A DNA stretch of 64,000 nt, taken from the NCBI RefSeq assembly GCF_029167645.1, contig NZ_CP119147.1, positions 558,001-622,000 of the forward strand. The letters are read 5' to 3'. The stretch's first letter is position 1; each line of letters begins with the position of its first letter. This stretch comes from Streptomyces sp. AM 2-1-1. GTDB lineage: Bacteria; Actinomycetota; Actinomycetes; Streptomycetales; Streptomycetaceae. This document shows, one piece after another, positions 1 through 8,751 of the stretch. The notes under the pieces were generated by a model. The model was not told the origin of the DNA, made no database searches, and was given only the letters and a program-made list of their open reading frames with translations. The position numbers were made by a program, and so were the translations under genes.

Positions 1-40
1 CGGCGGTCGCGGCCCCACGGTGGGACGGTGACTGCGGGGA

Positions 41-1129
41 TCAGAACTGGAACTGGTCGATGTTGTCCTGGGTGAAGACGGTCGGCTTGCCGAGCGAGAC
101 GACCCCGTCCTTGCCGATCGTGAACGACCCGAGGTCGCCGGCCTGGTAGGTCTCGCCCTCCGCGCCGGTGATCCGGCCCGACTCCAGGGCCACGGCCGTG
201 TGGGCGGCGAGCGCACCGAGCTTGGCCGGGTCCCACAGCTCGAAGCCCTCGACGGTGCCGTTCTTCACGTACGCGCGCATGTCGTTGGGCGTGCCGAGGC
301 CGGTCAGCTTGACCTTGCCCTTGTACTTGGAGCCGGACAGGTACTGGGCGGCGGCCTTGATGCCGACGGTGGTGGGCGAGACGATGCCCTTCAGGTTCGG
401 GTGTTCCTGGAGGAGGCCCTGGGTCTGCTGGAAGGACTTCTGGGCGTCGTCGTCGCCGTAGGCGGTCTTGACGAGCTTGATGTCCTTGTACTCCGGCTTC
501 GTCAATTCGTCCTTCATGAAGTCGATCCAGGTGTTCTGGTTCGTGGCCGTCTGGGCCGCCGAGAGAATGGCGATCTCGCCCCTGCCGCCGATCTGCTTCG
601 CCAGCAGCTGGATCTGGGTGCGGCCGAGGTCCTCGGCACTGGCCTGCGAGACGAAGACCTGGCGGCAGTCGGTCTGCGTGTCGGAGTCGTACGTGACGAC
701 ACTGACGCCGTTCTTCATGGCCTGCTTGAGGGAGGTGCAGAGGGCGCCCGGGTCCTGGGCGGACACGGCGATGGCGTCGACCTGCTGCTGGGTGAGGGTG
801 TTGACGTAGCTCACCTGCCCGGAGGTGTCGGTGCCGCTGCTGGTGCCGACCTCCTTGTACGTGGAGCCGAGCTCGTCCAGGGCCTTCTTGCCGCCGTTGT
901 CGGAGGTGGTGAAGTAGGGGTTGTTGACCTGCTTGGGCAGGAAGGCGACCGTGAGGCCCTTCTTGGTGGCGCTGTTCGGGTCTGCCTTGCCGGTGGCGGC
1001 GGCCGGGCCGGCCTCCTTGTTCGCGGAGTCCTTGGTGGTGCCCGAGCAGGCGGTGGCGCCGAGGGCGAGGACGGCGGCGGTGGCGAGGGCGGCGGTCAGC
1101 CGGACGCTTCTGGCGGGTGTGCCGTACAT
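41..1129 (-). CDS. rhaS: Rhamnose ABC transporter, substrate-binding lipoprotein
   Basis: This 362-residue periplasmic-binding-protein-like lipoprotein should capture L-rhamnose outside the membrane and hand it to the RhaP/RhaQ channel. The N-terminus has a basic start, a hydrophobic core and a lipobox-like ending (ALGATACSG), so the cysteine is the probable lipidated residue. The rest is a peripheral-binding-protein-1 fold (VAFLPKQVNNPYF near the start of the mature part, then two Rossmann lobes). I chose the ATG at 1129 because AAAGGA precedes it and the signal peptide begins there; an upstream in-frame ATG at 1198 would add 23 residues unlike a signal peptide. It is last of four transporter genes on this strand, 168 bp after rhaQ, so it may also have its own promoter. 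Specificity is inferred from the adjacent rhaI/rhaD/rhaB genes. Confidence 0.88.
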   Translation of the reverse strand: MYGTPARSVRLTAALATAAVLALGATACSGTTKDSANKEAGPAAATGKADPNSATKKGLTVAFLPKQVNNPYFTTSDNGGKKALDELGSTYKEVGTSSGTDTSGQVSYVNTLTQQQVDAIAVSAQDPGALCTSLKQAMKNGVSVVTYDSDTQTDCRQVFVSQASAEDLGRTQIQLLAKQIGGRGEIAILSAAQTATNQNTWIDFMKDELTKPEYKDIKLVKTAYGDDDAQKSFQQTQGLLQEHPNLKGIVSPTTVGIKAAAQYLSGSKYKGKVKLTGLGTPNDMRAYVKNGTVEGFELWDPAKLGALAAHTAVALESGRITGAEGETYQAGDLGSFTIGKDGVVSLGKPTVFTQDNIDQFQF

Positions 1130-1297
1130 GGCGTTTTCCTTTCGCTGCCGCGAGCGGCAGGGGGCTGCCGGGCGGATGCCCGAGCGGTGACGAAGCACTA
1201 GGTACGAGCGGGTGCGATACGGGGTGCGCAGGGTCGAGCGCGCCCGCGGTGGTGCGGGCGTGTGGAGGCGCTCGGTGGTGAGGCGGGTGCCGGCGGG

Positions 1298-2365
1298 TCA
1301 GGAGGCGCCGGGCGAGGGGACGACGGCCGGCGCGGCGGCCGTTCTCCTGCGGGCCCGCGCCTGGACGACCCGGCGGCCGACCCTGGGGGCGAGTACGGAG
1401 ACCACCAGCAGGACGCCGGTGACGACGATCTGGGACTGGGCGGACACGTTGACCAGGCTCATGACGTTCTGCAGGGTGCCGAGCAGCAGCACACCGGCGA
1501 CGGCGCCGCCCAGGGTGCCCTTGCCGCCGTCGAAGTCGATGCCGCCGAGCAGTACGGCGGCGATGACCGAGAGTTCGAGTCCGGTGGCGTTGTCGTAGCG
1601 GGCGCTGGCGTAGTGCAGGGCCCAGAAGACGCCGGTGAGCGCTGAGACCACGCCGGTGGTGACGAACATCGAGAGCTTGAGCCGCTTGACCCGGACACCG
1701 GAGAACCGGGCGGCGTCCTCGCTCGCTCCGGTGGCGAACAGCGAGCGGCCGACCGGGGTGGCGTGCAGGACGAGTACGGCCACGACGAGGAGGACGACGA
1801 AGGGGACGGCGGCGTACGGGATGAAGGTGTCGCCGATCCGGCCCGCGCCGAAGTCGAGGTACTGGGCGGGGAAGTCGGTGACCGAGTCGGAGCCGAGGAT
1901 GATCTGCGCGATGCCCCGGTAGGCGGCCATGGTGCCGATGGTGACAGCGAGCGAGGGCAGTCCGAGCCGGGTGACGAGCACTCCGTTGACCAGGCCGCAG
2001 ACCAGGCCGAGCAGCAGACAGATGGGGATGATCGTCTCGATCGCCATGCCGTTGTTCCAGAGTGCCCCCATCACCGCACCCGACAGGCCTGCGGTGGAGC
2101 CGACGGAGAGGTCGACCTCTCCGGACACCACCAGCAGCGTCATGGGCAGCGCGACCAGCGCGATCGGCAGGGTGTTGCCGATGAGGAAGGACAGGTTCAG
2201 TGCGTTGCCGAAGTTGTCGACGAACGAGAAGGAGCAGACCAGCAGGGTGATCAGCAGGGCGCCGACCGCGGTGTCCCAGCGGACCGCTCCGCCGAGGCGG
2301 GCGAGGGCAGGAGGCCGGCCGGACGCCGAGGGCGGGGCGGTGGCGTTGTCGGTGGTGTCAGGCAT
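1298..2365 (-). CDS. rhaQ: Rhamnose ABC transporter, permease RhaQ
   Basis: A 355-residue inner-membrane permease of the ribose/rhamnose type (BPD_transp_2), predicted to have about ten hydrophobic segments. It would form half of the channel with RhaP. The family motif region GEVDLSVGS lies near residue 85 and the conserved GGIDFDGGKGTLGG stretch near residue 270. The start codon overlaps the end of rhaP by 8 bp, so the two are translationally coupled. The P/Q assignment follows the T-P-Q gene order known from characterised rhamnose transporters and is not certain. Confidence 0.85.
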   Translation of the reverse strand: MPDTTDNATAPPSASGRPPALARLGGAVRWDTAVGALLITLLVCSFSFVDNFGNALNLSFLIGNTLPIALVALPMTLLVVSGEVDLSVGSTAGLSGAVMGALWNNGMAIETIIPICLLLGLVCGLVNGVLVTRLGLPSLAVTIGTMAAYRGIAQIILGSDSVTDFPAQYLDFGAGRIGDTFIPYAAVPFVVLLVVAVLVLHATPVGRSLFATGASEDAARFSGVRVKRLKLSMFVTTGVVSALTGVFWALHYASARYDNATGLELSVIAAVLLGGIDFDGGKGTLGGAVAGVLLLGTLQNVMSLVNVSAQSQIVVTGVLLVVSVLAPRVGRRVVQARARRRTAAAPAVVPSPGAS

Positions 2366-3413
2366 GGCGGGCGCTCCTCATCCGTGCGGCCTTCTTGCGC
2401 AGCCCCGCGGCCACCCGCAGGGCCAGGATCCGGTCCGCGGCGATCGCGAGCAGCAGCAGGAAGCCGTTGATCGCGGTGACCCAGACGGAGCTGACGCCTA
2501 TGGCCGGGAGCACGCTGTTGATCGAGGTGAGCAGGAGGGCGCCGAGGGCGGCTCCGTAGACCGTGCCGGAGCCTCCGGTGAAGGCGACGCCGCCGACGAC
2601 GACGGCGCTGACGACGGTGAGTTCGTATCCGTTGCCGGTGGCGGAGTCGACGTTGCCGAACCGGGCGAGGTAGAGGGCGCCGGCGAGACCGGCGAGCGCG
2701 CCGCAGAGTACGTAGGCGGTCATGATCCGGGCGCGGACGGGGATGCCGGCGAGCCGGGCGGCCTCGGGGCTGGAGCCGAGTGCGTAGAGGTCGCGGCCGC
2801 TGTGGTAGCTGCGCAGGTAGTAGGCGACGGCGGCCAGCACGACGAGGGCGAGCAGGGCGAGGTACGGCAGCACCCGGATCCCGTCGTGGCCGAAGTCGAC
2901 GAACCCGTCGGGGAGCGCGTCGGCGGTGATCTGGCGGGAGCCGACCCAGATGGAGTCGATCCCGCGGACGATGTAGAGGGTGCCCAGGGTGACGACGAGT
3001 GCGGGCACCTTGCCGAGACTGACCAGGGCCCCGTTGAGGACGCCGAAGAGGATGCCGAGGGCGATCGCGATCAGGACGGCGACCAGGGGGCTTCCGCCGT
3101 CCTGGAGGTGGACTCCGGCGCCGAAGGCGGAGATGCCGAGGACCGAACCGACGGAGAGGTCCACGTTGCGGGTGATGACCACGACCGCCTGGCCGACGGC
3201 GACGAGCACCAGGATGGTCGCGTTGAGCATCAGGTCCTTGATGCCCTGCTCGGAGAGGAACTCGGTGTTGGACAACTGCGTGACACCCAGCATCACGACG
3301 AGGACGAGGGCGACGGCCAGTTCCCGCGCCTTGAACACTTTGTCGACAAGTCGCCGAGAGGCGACGGACTCGGGTGCGGGCTCGTGCCGCACCGGCTCTG
3401 CAGCCATGGTCAT
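2358..3413 (-). CDS. rhaP: Rhamnose ABC transporter, permease RhaP
   Basis: A 351-residue BPD_transp_2 permease with about ten membrane spans and the same signature pieces as its partner ([30 protein letters not shown]). I placed the start at the ATG at 3413, which overlaps the rhaT stop as ATGA. A longer open frame extends upstream to 3695 but only overlaps rhaT in another frame and reads as low-complexity Arg/Gly/Asp sequence, so it is not part of the protein. It should form the heteromeric rhamnose channel with RhaQ. Confidence 0.86.
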   Translation of the reverse strand: MTMAAEPVRHEPAPESVASRRLVDKVFKARELAVALVLVVMLGVTQLSNTEFLSEQGIKDLMLNATILVLVAVGQAVVVITRNVDLSVGSVLGISAFGAGVHLQDGGSPLVAVLIAIALGILFGVLNGALVSLGKVPALVVTLGTLYIVRGIDSIWVGSRQITADALPDGFVDFGHDGIRVLPYLALLALVVLAAVAYYLRSYHSGRDLYALGSSPEAARLAGIPVRARIMTAYVLCGALAGLAGALYLARFGNVDSATGNGYELTVVSAVVVGGVAFTGGSGTVYGAALGALLLTSINSVLPAIGVSSVWVTAINGFLLLLAIAADRILALRVAAGLRKKAARMRSARHA

Positions 3414-4939
3414 GCCGCGTTCCTTCCTCGGGCGGCACGGCCGGTCGCCGCCGCCATCACGGTCTCCTCGGTCGCCTCGGACCGGGGGATCTCGGCGGTC
3501 AGCCGCCCTTCGTGCATCACCAGCACCCGGTCGGCCATGCCGAGGATCTCCGGGAGGTCGGAGGAGATCATCAGCACCGCCACCCCCTCGGCCGCCAGGG
3601 AGGAGAGCAGCCGGTGCACCTCGGCCTTGGTGCCGACGTCGATGCCACGGGTGGGTTCGTCCACGATCAGCACCTGCGGGCGCGTCGCCAGCCACTTGGC
3701 CAGGACGACCTTCTGCTGGTTGCCACCGGAGAGGGTCCCGACGACGTCCGCGAGGCGGGCGTACTTGACCTGGAGCTTGACTGCCCAGTCGACTGCCCGG
3801 TCGCGCTCGGCGCCGCGGTTCATCACTCCGGCGCGGGTGGTCTCGGCGAAGCCGGTGAGGCCGATGTTGCGTTCGACGGACATCTCCATCACCAGACCCT
3901 GGGCACGGCGGTCCTCGGGCACCAGGGCGAGGCCGGCGGCCATCGCGACGCTCGGGGCCCCGGGCTTCAGCTTCTTGCCGAGCACCTCGACCTCGCCGCC
4001 GTCGAACCGGTCGACGCCGAACACGGCGCGGGCCACTTCGCTCCTACCGGCACCGACCAGCCCGGCCAGGCCGACTATCTCGCCGCGGCGGACGTCGAAG
4101 GAGACGTCCGTGAAGACACCCTCACGGGTCAGCCGGCGCACACCGAGGGCGACTTCGCCGATCTCCGTGACCTGCTTCGGGTAGAGCTCGTCCAGATCGC
4201 GGCCGACCATGCGGCGCACCAGATCGTCCTCGCTCAGGCCGTCGATCGGCTCGCTGGAGATCCAGGCGCCGTCGCGAAGGGTGGTGACGCGCTGGCAGAG
4301 CGCGAAGATCTCCTCCAGGCGGTGCGAGATGAAGAGCACGGCCGCGCCCTGCGCGCGGAGTGCCCCCACGACGCCGAACAGCCGGGCCACCTCGCTGCCG
4401 GTGAGTGCGGCGGTGGGCTCGTCCATGATCAGGACGCGGGCGTCGAAAGACAACGCCTTGGCTATCTCGACCAGTTGCTGATCCGCGAGGGAGAGGCCGC
4501 GGGCCGGCTGGTCGGGGTCGAGGTCGACACCGAGGCGCTCGAAGAGTTCGGCCGCCGCCCGCTTGACCGCACGGTGGTCCACCCGGCCCAGCGAGCGGCG
4601 GGGCTGACGGCCCACGAAGATGTTCTCCGCGACGGACAGGTCCGGGAAGAGAGTCGGCTCCTGGTAGATCACCGCGACCCCCGCGTCACGGGCGTCCGCG
4701 GGGCCGTGGAACTCGACGGCCCGGCCGTCCAGGAGGACCGTGCCCGCGTCGGGACGGTGCACGCCGGCCAGGGCCTTGATCAGGGTCGACTTCCCGGCGC
4801 CGTTCTCGCCGGCCAGGGCGTGCGCTTCGCCGGCGTACAGCCGCAGCGACACGCCACGCAGGGCCCGGACGGCACCGAAGGACTTGCTCACCCCCTCCAG
4901 TGCGAGCACCGGAGTCGTCTCCGGTTCGGGGTGCGTCAT
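3410..4939 (-). CDS. rhaT: Rhamnose ABC transporter, dual ATPase
   Basis: A 509-residue sugar-type ABC ATPase with two fused nucleotide-binding domains. The first has Walker [10 protein letters not shown] near residue 43, signature LSLADQQ and Walker B VLIMDEP. The second has the degenerate Walker A GLVGAGRS typical of this family near residue 293, the canonical signature LSGGNQQ and Walker B VLIVDEP. It energises rhamnose import through RhaP/RhaQ. It is the promoter-proximal gene of the minus-strand transport operon; the start ATG at 4939 lies about 50 bp from the operator-like site at 4979-4990. Confidence 0.9.
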   Translation of the reverse strand: MTHPEPETTPVLALEGVSKSFGAVRALRGVSLRLYAGEAHALAGENGAGKSTLIKALAGVHRPDAGTVLLDGRAVEFHGPADARDAGVAVIYQEPTLFPDLSVAENIFVGRQPRRSLGRVDHRAVKRAAAELFERLGVDLDPDQPARGLSLADQQLVEIAKALSFDARVLIMDEPTAALTGSEVARLFGVVGALRAQGAAVLFISHRLEEIFALCQRVTTLRDGAWISSEPIDGLSEDDLVRRMVGRDLDELYPKQVTEIGEVALGVRRLTREGVFTDVSFDVRRGEIVGLAGLVGAGRSEVARAVFGVDRFDGGEVEVLGKKLKPGAPSVAMAAGLALVPEDRRAQGLVMEMSVERNIGLTGFAETTRAGVMNRGAERDRAVDWAVKLQVKYARLADVVGTLSGGNQQKVVLAKWLATRPQVLIVDEPTRGIDVGTKAEVHRLLSSLAAEGVAVLMISSDLPEILGMADRVLVMHEGRLTAEIPRSEATEETVMAAATGRAARGRNAA

Positions 4940-4978
4940 GGATTTCTCCCGTGCTTGTGTCGAGCGAAGAGCCCGACA

Positions 4979-4990
4979 TGAAATGTTTCA
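4979..4990. promoter_or_regulatory. Candidate LacI-type operator in front of rhaT
   Basis: TGAAATGTTTCA has perfect 5-bp arms around a 2-bp centre and resembles LacI-family operators of the TGAAACGTTTCA type. It sits just downstream of the predicted rhaT minus 10 box, where a bound repressor would block transcription. No LacI or DeoR regulator gene is in the window, so the cognate protein must lie elsewhere. Confidence 0.6.
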
Positions 4991-5004
4991 GTGGAGTTGC
5001 CGGG

Positions 5005-5034
5005 AAGCTAGCCCCGCCTCGTCGAACCCGTCAA
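5005..5034 (-). promoter_or_regulatory. Predicted promoter of the rhaTPQS operon
   Basis: On the minus strand TTGACG (5034-5029) and TAGCTT (5010-5005) are separated by 18 bp, matching the actinobacterial TTGAC / TAnnnT pattern. The operator at 4979-4990 begins about 14 bp after the minus 10 box. Confidence 0.55.
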
Positions 5035-5186
5035 GGGGTGTTCCGCACCGAACTCCCCGAAACCTTCGGCGCACTCGGCCGCACCACCCCGCCTTGGCCC
5101 TGAACTGCGCATGTGGGGCTGGAGGGGTGGCGGGGACCGCAGCGAAGACACGATCCGGTAACACGCCGGCCACCTCGCCGGAACCC

Positions 5187-5215
5187 TTGACGGCCTCATC
5201 GGGGACGACTAACTT
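5187..5215 (+). promoter_or_regulatory. Predicted promoter of the rhaI side
   Basis: TTGACG (5187-5192) and TAACTT (5210-5215) are separated by 17 bp. The 18-bp palindrome at 5224-5241 begins 8 bp after the minus 10 box, so it would cover the transcription start. Confidence 0.55.
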
Positions 5216-5223
5216 CTCCCACG

Positions 5224-5241
5224 CAATGAATCGATTCATTG
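5224..5241. promoter_or_regulatory. Perfect 18-bp palindromic operator, rhaI promoter
   Basis: CAATGAATCGATTCATTG is a perfect palindrome with a central CG, as expected for a LacI-family repressor site. It lies 50 bp upstream of the rhaI start and immediately downstream of the predicted promoter. Its sequence differs from the rhaT-side site, so the two may differ in affinity or bind different regulators. Confidence 0.65.
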
Positions 5242-5290
5242 AATCTTCCGGCGGCTGCTGCCAGGGCCGCCCGCACATCCCGAGGTGGAC

Positions 5291-6457
5291 ATGCCTGACA
5301 TCGCCGCAGTGAAGGCCGTACTCGCCGGCCAGCGGATCGAGACTCCGTCCTGGGGCTACGGCAACTCAGGTACGCGCTTCAAGGTGTTCGCGCAGGCCGG
5401 GGTGCCCCGGACCCCGTACGAGAAGCTCGACGACGCGGCGAAGGTCCACGAGTTCACCGGAATCGCGCCCGTGGTGTCGCTGCACATCCCCTGGGACCGG
5501 GTGGACGACTTCGCCGCACTGGCCGCGTACGCGAAGGACCGCGACCTGGAACTGGGAGCGATCAACTCCAACACGTTCCAGGACGACGACTACAAGCTCG
5601 GCAGCGTCTGTCACCCGGACGCGAAGATCCGTGCCAAGGCCCTGGCCCATCTGCTGGAGTGCGTCGACATCATGGACGCGACCGGCTCGCGGGACCTGAA
5701 GCTCTGGTTCGCGGACGGCACCAACTACCCCGGCCAGGACGACATCGCCGCCCGCCAGGACCGGCTGGCCGAGGCGCTGGCCGCGGTGTACGAACGCCTC
5801 GGCGACGACCAGCGGCTGCTGCTGGAGTACAAGTTCTTCGAGCCCGCCTTCTACACGACGGACGTGCCCGACTGGGGCACCGCGTACGCGCACTGCCTCG
5901 AGCTGGGACCGAAGGCCCAGGTCGTCGTGGACACCGGGCACCACGCGCCGGGCACCAACATCGAGTTCATCGTCGCGACGCTGCTGCGCGCGGGGAAGCT
6001 CGGCGCCTTCGACTTCAACTCCCGCTTCTACGCGGACGACGACCTGATGGTCGGCTCGGCGGACCCCTTCCAGCTCTTCCGGATCATGCACGAGGTGGTC
6101 AAGAACGGCGGACTGGACCCCGAGACCAACGTCAACTTCATGCTCGACCAGTGCCACAACATCGAGGCGAAGATCCCGGCGGTCATCCGCTCGGTGACGA
6201 ACGTCCAGGAGGCCACGGCCAAGGCCCTGCTGGTGGACATGGACGCGCTGACCGCCGCGCAGCGTGACGGAGACGTACTCGGTTCCAACGAGGTACTGAT
6301 GGACGCCTACGACACCGACGTCCGTCCCCTGCTGCGGGAGCTCCGCGAGGAGCAGGGCCTCGCGCCCGACCCGGTCGCCGCCTACCGGAAGTCCGGCTGG
6401 CAGGAGGCGATCGCGGCCGGCCGCGTCGGCGGCGACCAGGCCGGCTGGGGCGCCTGA
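5291..6457 (+). CDS. rhaI: L-rhamnose isomerase (RhaI type)
   Basis: A 388-residue cytosolic TIM-barrel sugar isomerase converting L-rhamnose to L-rhamnulose, first step of catabolism. It resembles the Pseudomonas-type RhaI rather than E. coli RhaA. Visible family stretches include TPSWGYGNSGTRF near the N-terminus, WFADGTNYPGQ mid-protein and the metal-site region DTGHHAPGTNIEF followed by FDFNSRFYADDDL. I prefer the ATG at 5291 because CGAGG sits six bases before it; a GTG two codons upstream is also possible. It is the first gene of the catabolic set, followed 141 bp later by rhaD. Confidence 0.92.
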   Translation: MPDIAAVKAVLAGQRIETPSWGYGNSGTRFKVFAQAGVPRTPYEKLDDAAKVHEFTGIAPVVSLHIPWDRVDDFAALAAYAKDRDLELGAINSNTFQDDDYKLGSVCHPDAKIRAKALAHLLECVDIMDATGSRDLKLWFADGTNYPGQDDIAARQDRLAEALAAVYERLGDDQRLLLEYKFFEPAFYTTDVPDWGTAYAHCLELGPKAQVVVDTGHHAPGTNIEFIVATLLRAGKLGAFDFNSRFYADDDLMVGSADPFQLFRIMHEVVKNGGLDPETNVNFMLDQCHNIEAKIPAVIRSVTNVQEATAKALLVDMDALTAAQRDGDVLGSNEVLMDAYDTDVRPLLRELREEQGLAPDPVAAYRKSGWQEAIAAGRVGGDQAGWGA

Positions 6458-6470
6458 GCACACGCCTCGC

Positions 6471-6488
6471 CGGGCCGTCTCCGGCCCG
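6471..6488 (+). terminator. Short GC hairpin between rhaI and rhaD
   Basis: CGGGCCG and CGGCCCG form a 7-bp stem with a 4-base loop, followed by a pyrimidine run. It may trim or partly terminate the rhaI transcript. Confidence 0.35.
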
Positions 6489-6598
6489 TTCCCTCCGGCC
6501 GTTCCCGCCGGGCGGGCGACACCCCGCACGGTAGGCCGTCCCGGCTCACCACCCTCCCCACGCCGTCCCGCACCGCCAGATCCCGAAGGACTCCTGCC

Positions 6599-8644
6599 AT
6601 GGCCTCCGCCACGCACACCACGGCCGCCGCGCTGATCGCGCGCTCCCGCCGGCTCGGCTCCGACCCCCGCAACACCAACTACGCGGGCGGCAACACCTCC
6701 GCGAAGGGCACCGGGACCGACCCGGCGACCGGCGGCGACGTCGAACTCCTCTGGGTCAAGGGGTCCGGCGGCGACCTCGGTACCCTCACCGCGTCCGGTC
6801 TGGCCGCGCTCCGCCTCGACCGTTTGCTCGCCCTGCGGGACGTCTACCCGGGGGTGGAGCGGGAGGACGAGATGGTGGCGGCCTTCGACTACTGCCTGCA
6901 CGGCAGGGGCGGCGCGGCCCCCTCGATCGACACCGCGATGCACGGCCTGGTCGGGGCCGCCCACGTGGACCATCTGCACCCGGACTCGGGCATCGCGCTC
7001 GCCTGCGCGGCGGACGGCGAGAAGCTGACCGCCGACTGCTTCGGCGACAAGGTCGTCTGGGTGCCCTGGCGCCGTCCCGGCTTCCAGCTCGGCCTGGACA
7101 TCGCCGCGGTCAGGGAAGCCAACCCGCGGGCCGTGGGCTGCGTCCTCGGCGGCCACGGCATCACCGCCTGGGGGGACACCTCCGAGGAGTGCGAGGGCAA
7201 CTCGCTCTTCATCATCCGCACGGCCGAGGAGTACCTCGCGAGGAAGGGCAAGGCCGAGCCCTTCGGCCCGGTGCTCGCGGGGTACGAGCCGCTGGCCGAG
7301 GCCGAACGCCGGGAGCGCGCCGCGGCCCTGGCGCCGGTGATTCGCGGTCTGGCGTCCCAGGACCGCCCGCAGGTCGGCCACTTCGACGACACCGAGCCCG
7401 TGCTGGACTTCGTGTCCCGGGCCGAGCACCCGCGGCTCGCCGCCCTCGGCACGTCCTGCCCCGACCACTTCCTCCGCACCAAGGTGCGCCCACTGGTCCT
7501 GGACCTGCCGGCCGGCGCGCCGTTGGACGAGGCGGTCGCGCGGCTGAAGGAGTTGCACCAGGAGTACCGGGCGGAGTACCGCGCCTACTACGACCGGCAC
7601 GCCACCCCCGACTCCCCCGCCCTGCGCGGGGCGGACCCGGCGATCGTGCTGGTGCCGGGCGTGGGCATGTTCTCCTTCGGGAAGGACAAGCAGACCGCCC
7701 GGGTGGCCGGGGAGTTCTACCTCAACGCCATCAACGTGATGCGTGGCGCCGAGGCCGTGTCCGCCTACGCCCCCATCGAGGAGTCGGAGAAGTTCCGCAT
7801 CGAGTACTGGGCGCTGGAGGAGGCCAAGCTCCGGCGGATGCCGAAGCCGAAGCCGCTCGCCACCCGGATCGCGCTCGTCACGGGCGCGGGAAGCGGCATC
7901 GGCAAGGCCATCGCGCACCGTCTCGTCGCCGAGGGCGCCTGCGTCGTCGTCGCCGACCTGAACGCGGAGACCGCCGCTGCCGTCGCCGAGGAACTGGGCG
8001 GCCCCGACAAGGCGGTCGCCGTCACCGTGGACGTCACCTCCGAGGAGGAGATCACCGAGGCGTTCACGACCGCGGCCCTCGCCTTCGGCGGGGTGGACCT
8101 GGTCGTCAACAACGCCGGCATCTCCATCTCCAAGCCGCTCCTGGACACCACGGCGGAGGACTGGGACCTCCAGCACGACATCATGGCCCGCGGCTCGTTC
8201 CTCGTGTCGCGCGAGGCCGCCCGCGTCATGATCGCGCAGGGGCTCGGCGGCGACATCGTCTACATCGCCTCCAAGAACGCCGTCTTCGCCGGACCGAACA
8301 ACATCGCCTACTCCGCCACCAAGGCCGACCAGGCCCACCAGGTCCGGCTGCTCGCGGCCGAACTCGGCGAACACGGCGTCCGCGTCAACGGCGTCAACCC
8401 CGACGGGGTGGTCCGGGGCTCCGGCATCTTCGCCGCCGGCTGGGGCGCCCAGCGCGCCGCCACGTACGGCATCGAGGAGGAGAAGCTGGGCGAGTTCTAC
8501 GCCCAGCGGACCATCCTCAAGCGCGAGGTGCTCCCCGAGCACGTCGCGAGCGCGGTCTTCGCGCTCACCGGCGGCGATCTCACCCACACCACCGGTCTGC
8601 ACATCCCGGTCGACGCGGGCGTGGCAGCGGCTTTCCTGCGCTGA
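6599..8644 (+). CDS. rhaD: Bifunctional rhamnulose-1-phosphate aldolase / lactaldehyde (alcohol) dehydrogenase
   Basis: A 681-residue fusion. Residues 1 to about 400 are a class II aldolase/adducin domain (histidine-rich metal region AAHVDHLHPDSG near residue 120, and GGHGITAWGD). It should split L-rhamnulose 1-phosphate into dihydroxyacetone phosphate and L-lactaldehyde. From about residue 420 there is a short-chain dehydrogenase: nucleotide motif VTGAGSGIGKAIA, VVNNAGIS, and the catalytic YSATKAD. This half should oxidise or reduce the lactaldehyde made by the first. The fused form is the usual one in Streptomyces and several proteobacteria. The ATG at 6599 follows a GAAGGA sequence. A strong hairpin follows the stop codon. 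Confidence 0.93.
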   Translation: MASATHTTAAALIARSRRLGSDPRNTNYAGGNTSAKGTGTDPATGGDVELLWVKGSGGDLGTLTASGLAALRLDRLLALRDVYPGVEREDEMVAAFDYCLHGRGGAAPSIDTAMHGLVGAAHVDHLHPDSGIALACAADGEKLTADCFGDKVVWVPWRRPGFQLGLDIAAVREANPRAVGCVLGGHGITAWGDTSEECEGNSLFIIRTAEEYLARKGKAEPFGPVLAGYEPLAEAERRERAAALAPVIRGLASQDRPQVGHFDDTEPVLDFVSRAEHPRLAALGTSCPDHFLRTKVRPLVLDLPAGAPLDEAVARLKELHQEYRAEYRAYYDRHATPDSPALRGADPAIVLVPGVGMFSFGKDKQTARVAGEFYLNAINVMRGAEAVSAYAPIEESEKFRIEYWALEEAKLRRMPKPKPLATRIALVTGAGSGIGKAIAHRLVAEGACVVVADLNAETAAAVAEELGGPDKAVAVTVDVTSEEEITEAFTTAALAFGGVDLVVNNAGISISKPLLDTTAEDWDLQHDIMARGSFLVSREAARVMIAQGLGGDIVYIASKNAVFAGPNNIAYSATKADQAHQVRLLAAELGEHGVRVNGVNPDGVVRGSGIFAAGWGAQRAATYGIEEEKLGEFYAQRTILKREVLPEHVASAVFALTGGDLTHTTGLHIPVDAGVAAAFLR

Positions 8645-8649
8645 TCCGT

Positions 8650-8691
8650 GGTCAGGGGTGCCCGGCGGCCCACGCCCGGGCACCCCTGACC
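8650..8691 (+). terminator. Strong hairpin between rhaD and rhaB
   Basis: Perfect 16-bp arms (8650-8665 and 8676-8691) with a 10-base loop, starting 5 bp after the rhaD stop. There is no U-tract, as is common in Streptomyces. It implies that rhaB is either attenuated relative to rhaI/rhaD or has its own promoter in the 60 bp before its GTG start. Confidence 0.6.
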
Positions 8692-8751
8692 CCCGCCGGC
8701 CTCCTTCCCCTGACCCGTTCCCGACCGGCCGTTCGCCGCGGAGGTAATCCC

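Noticed and set aside
5366..8683. Very long minus-strand open frame (over 1000 codons) opposite rhaI and rhaD
   Set aside because: Composition is Gly/Asp/Arg/Val-rich without domains. It is the mirror of high-GC coding sequence; rhaI and rhaD on the plus strand have clear motifs.
7189..8751. 521 codons upstream of rhaB in the same frame
   Set aside because: Overlaps rhaD out of frame and has Arg/Pro/Gly-rich composition; the GTG with GGAGG at 8752 marks the real start.
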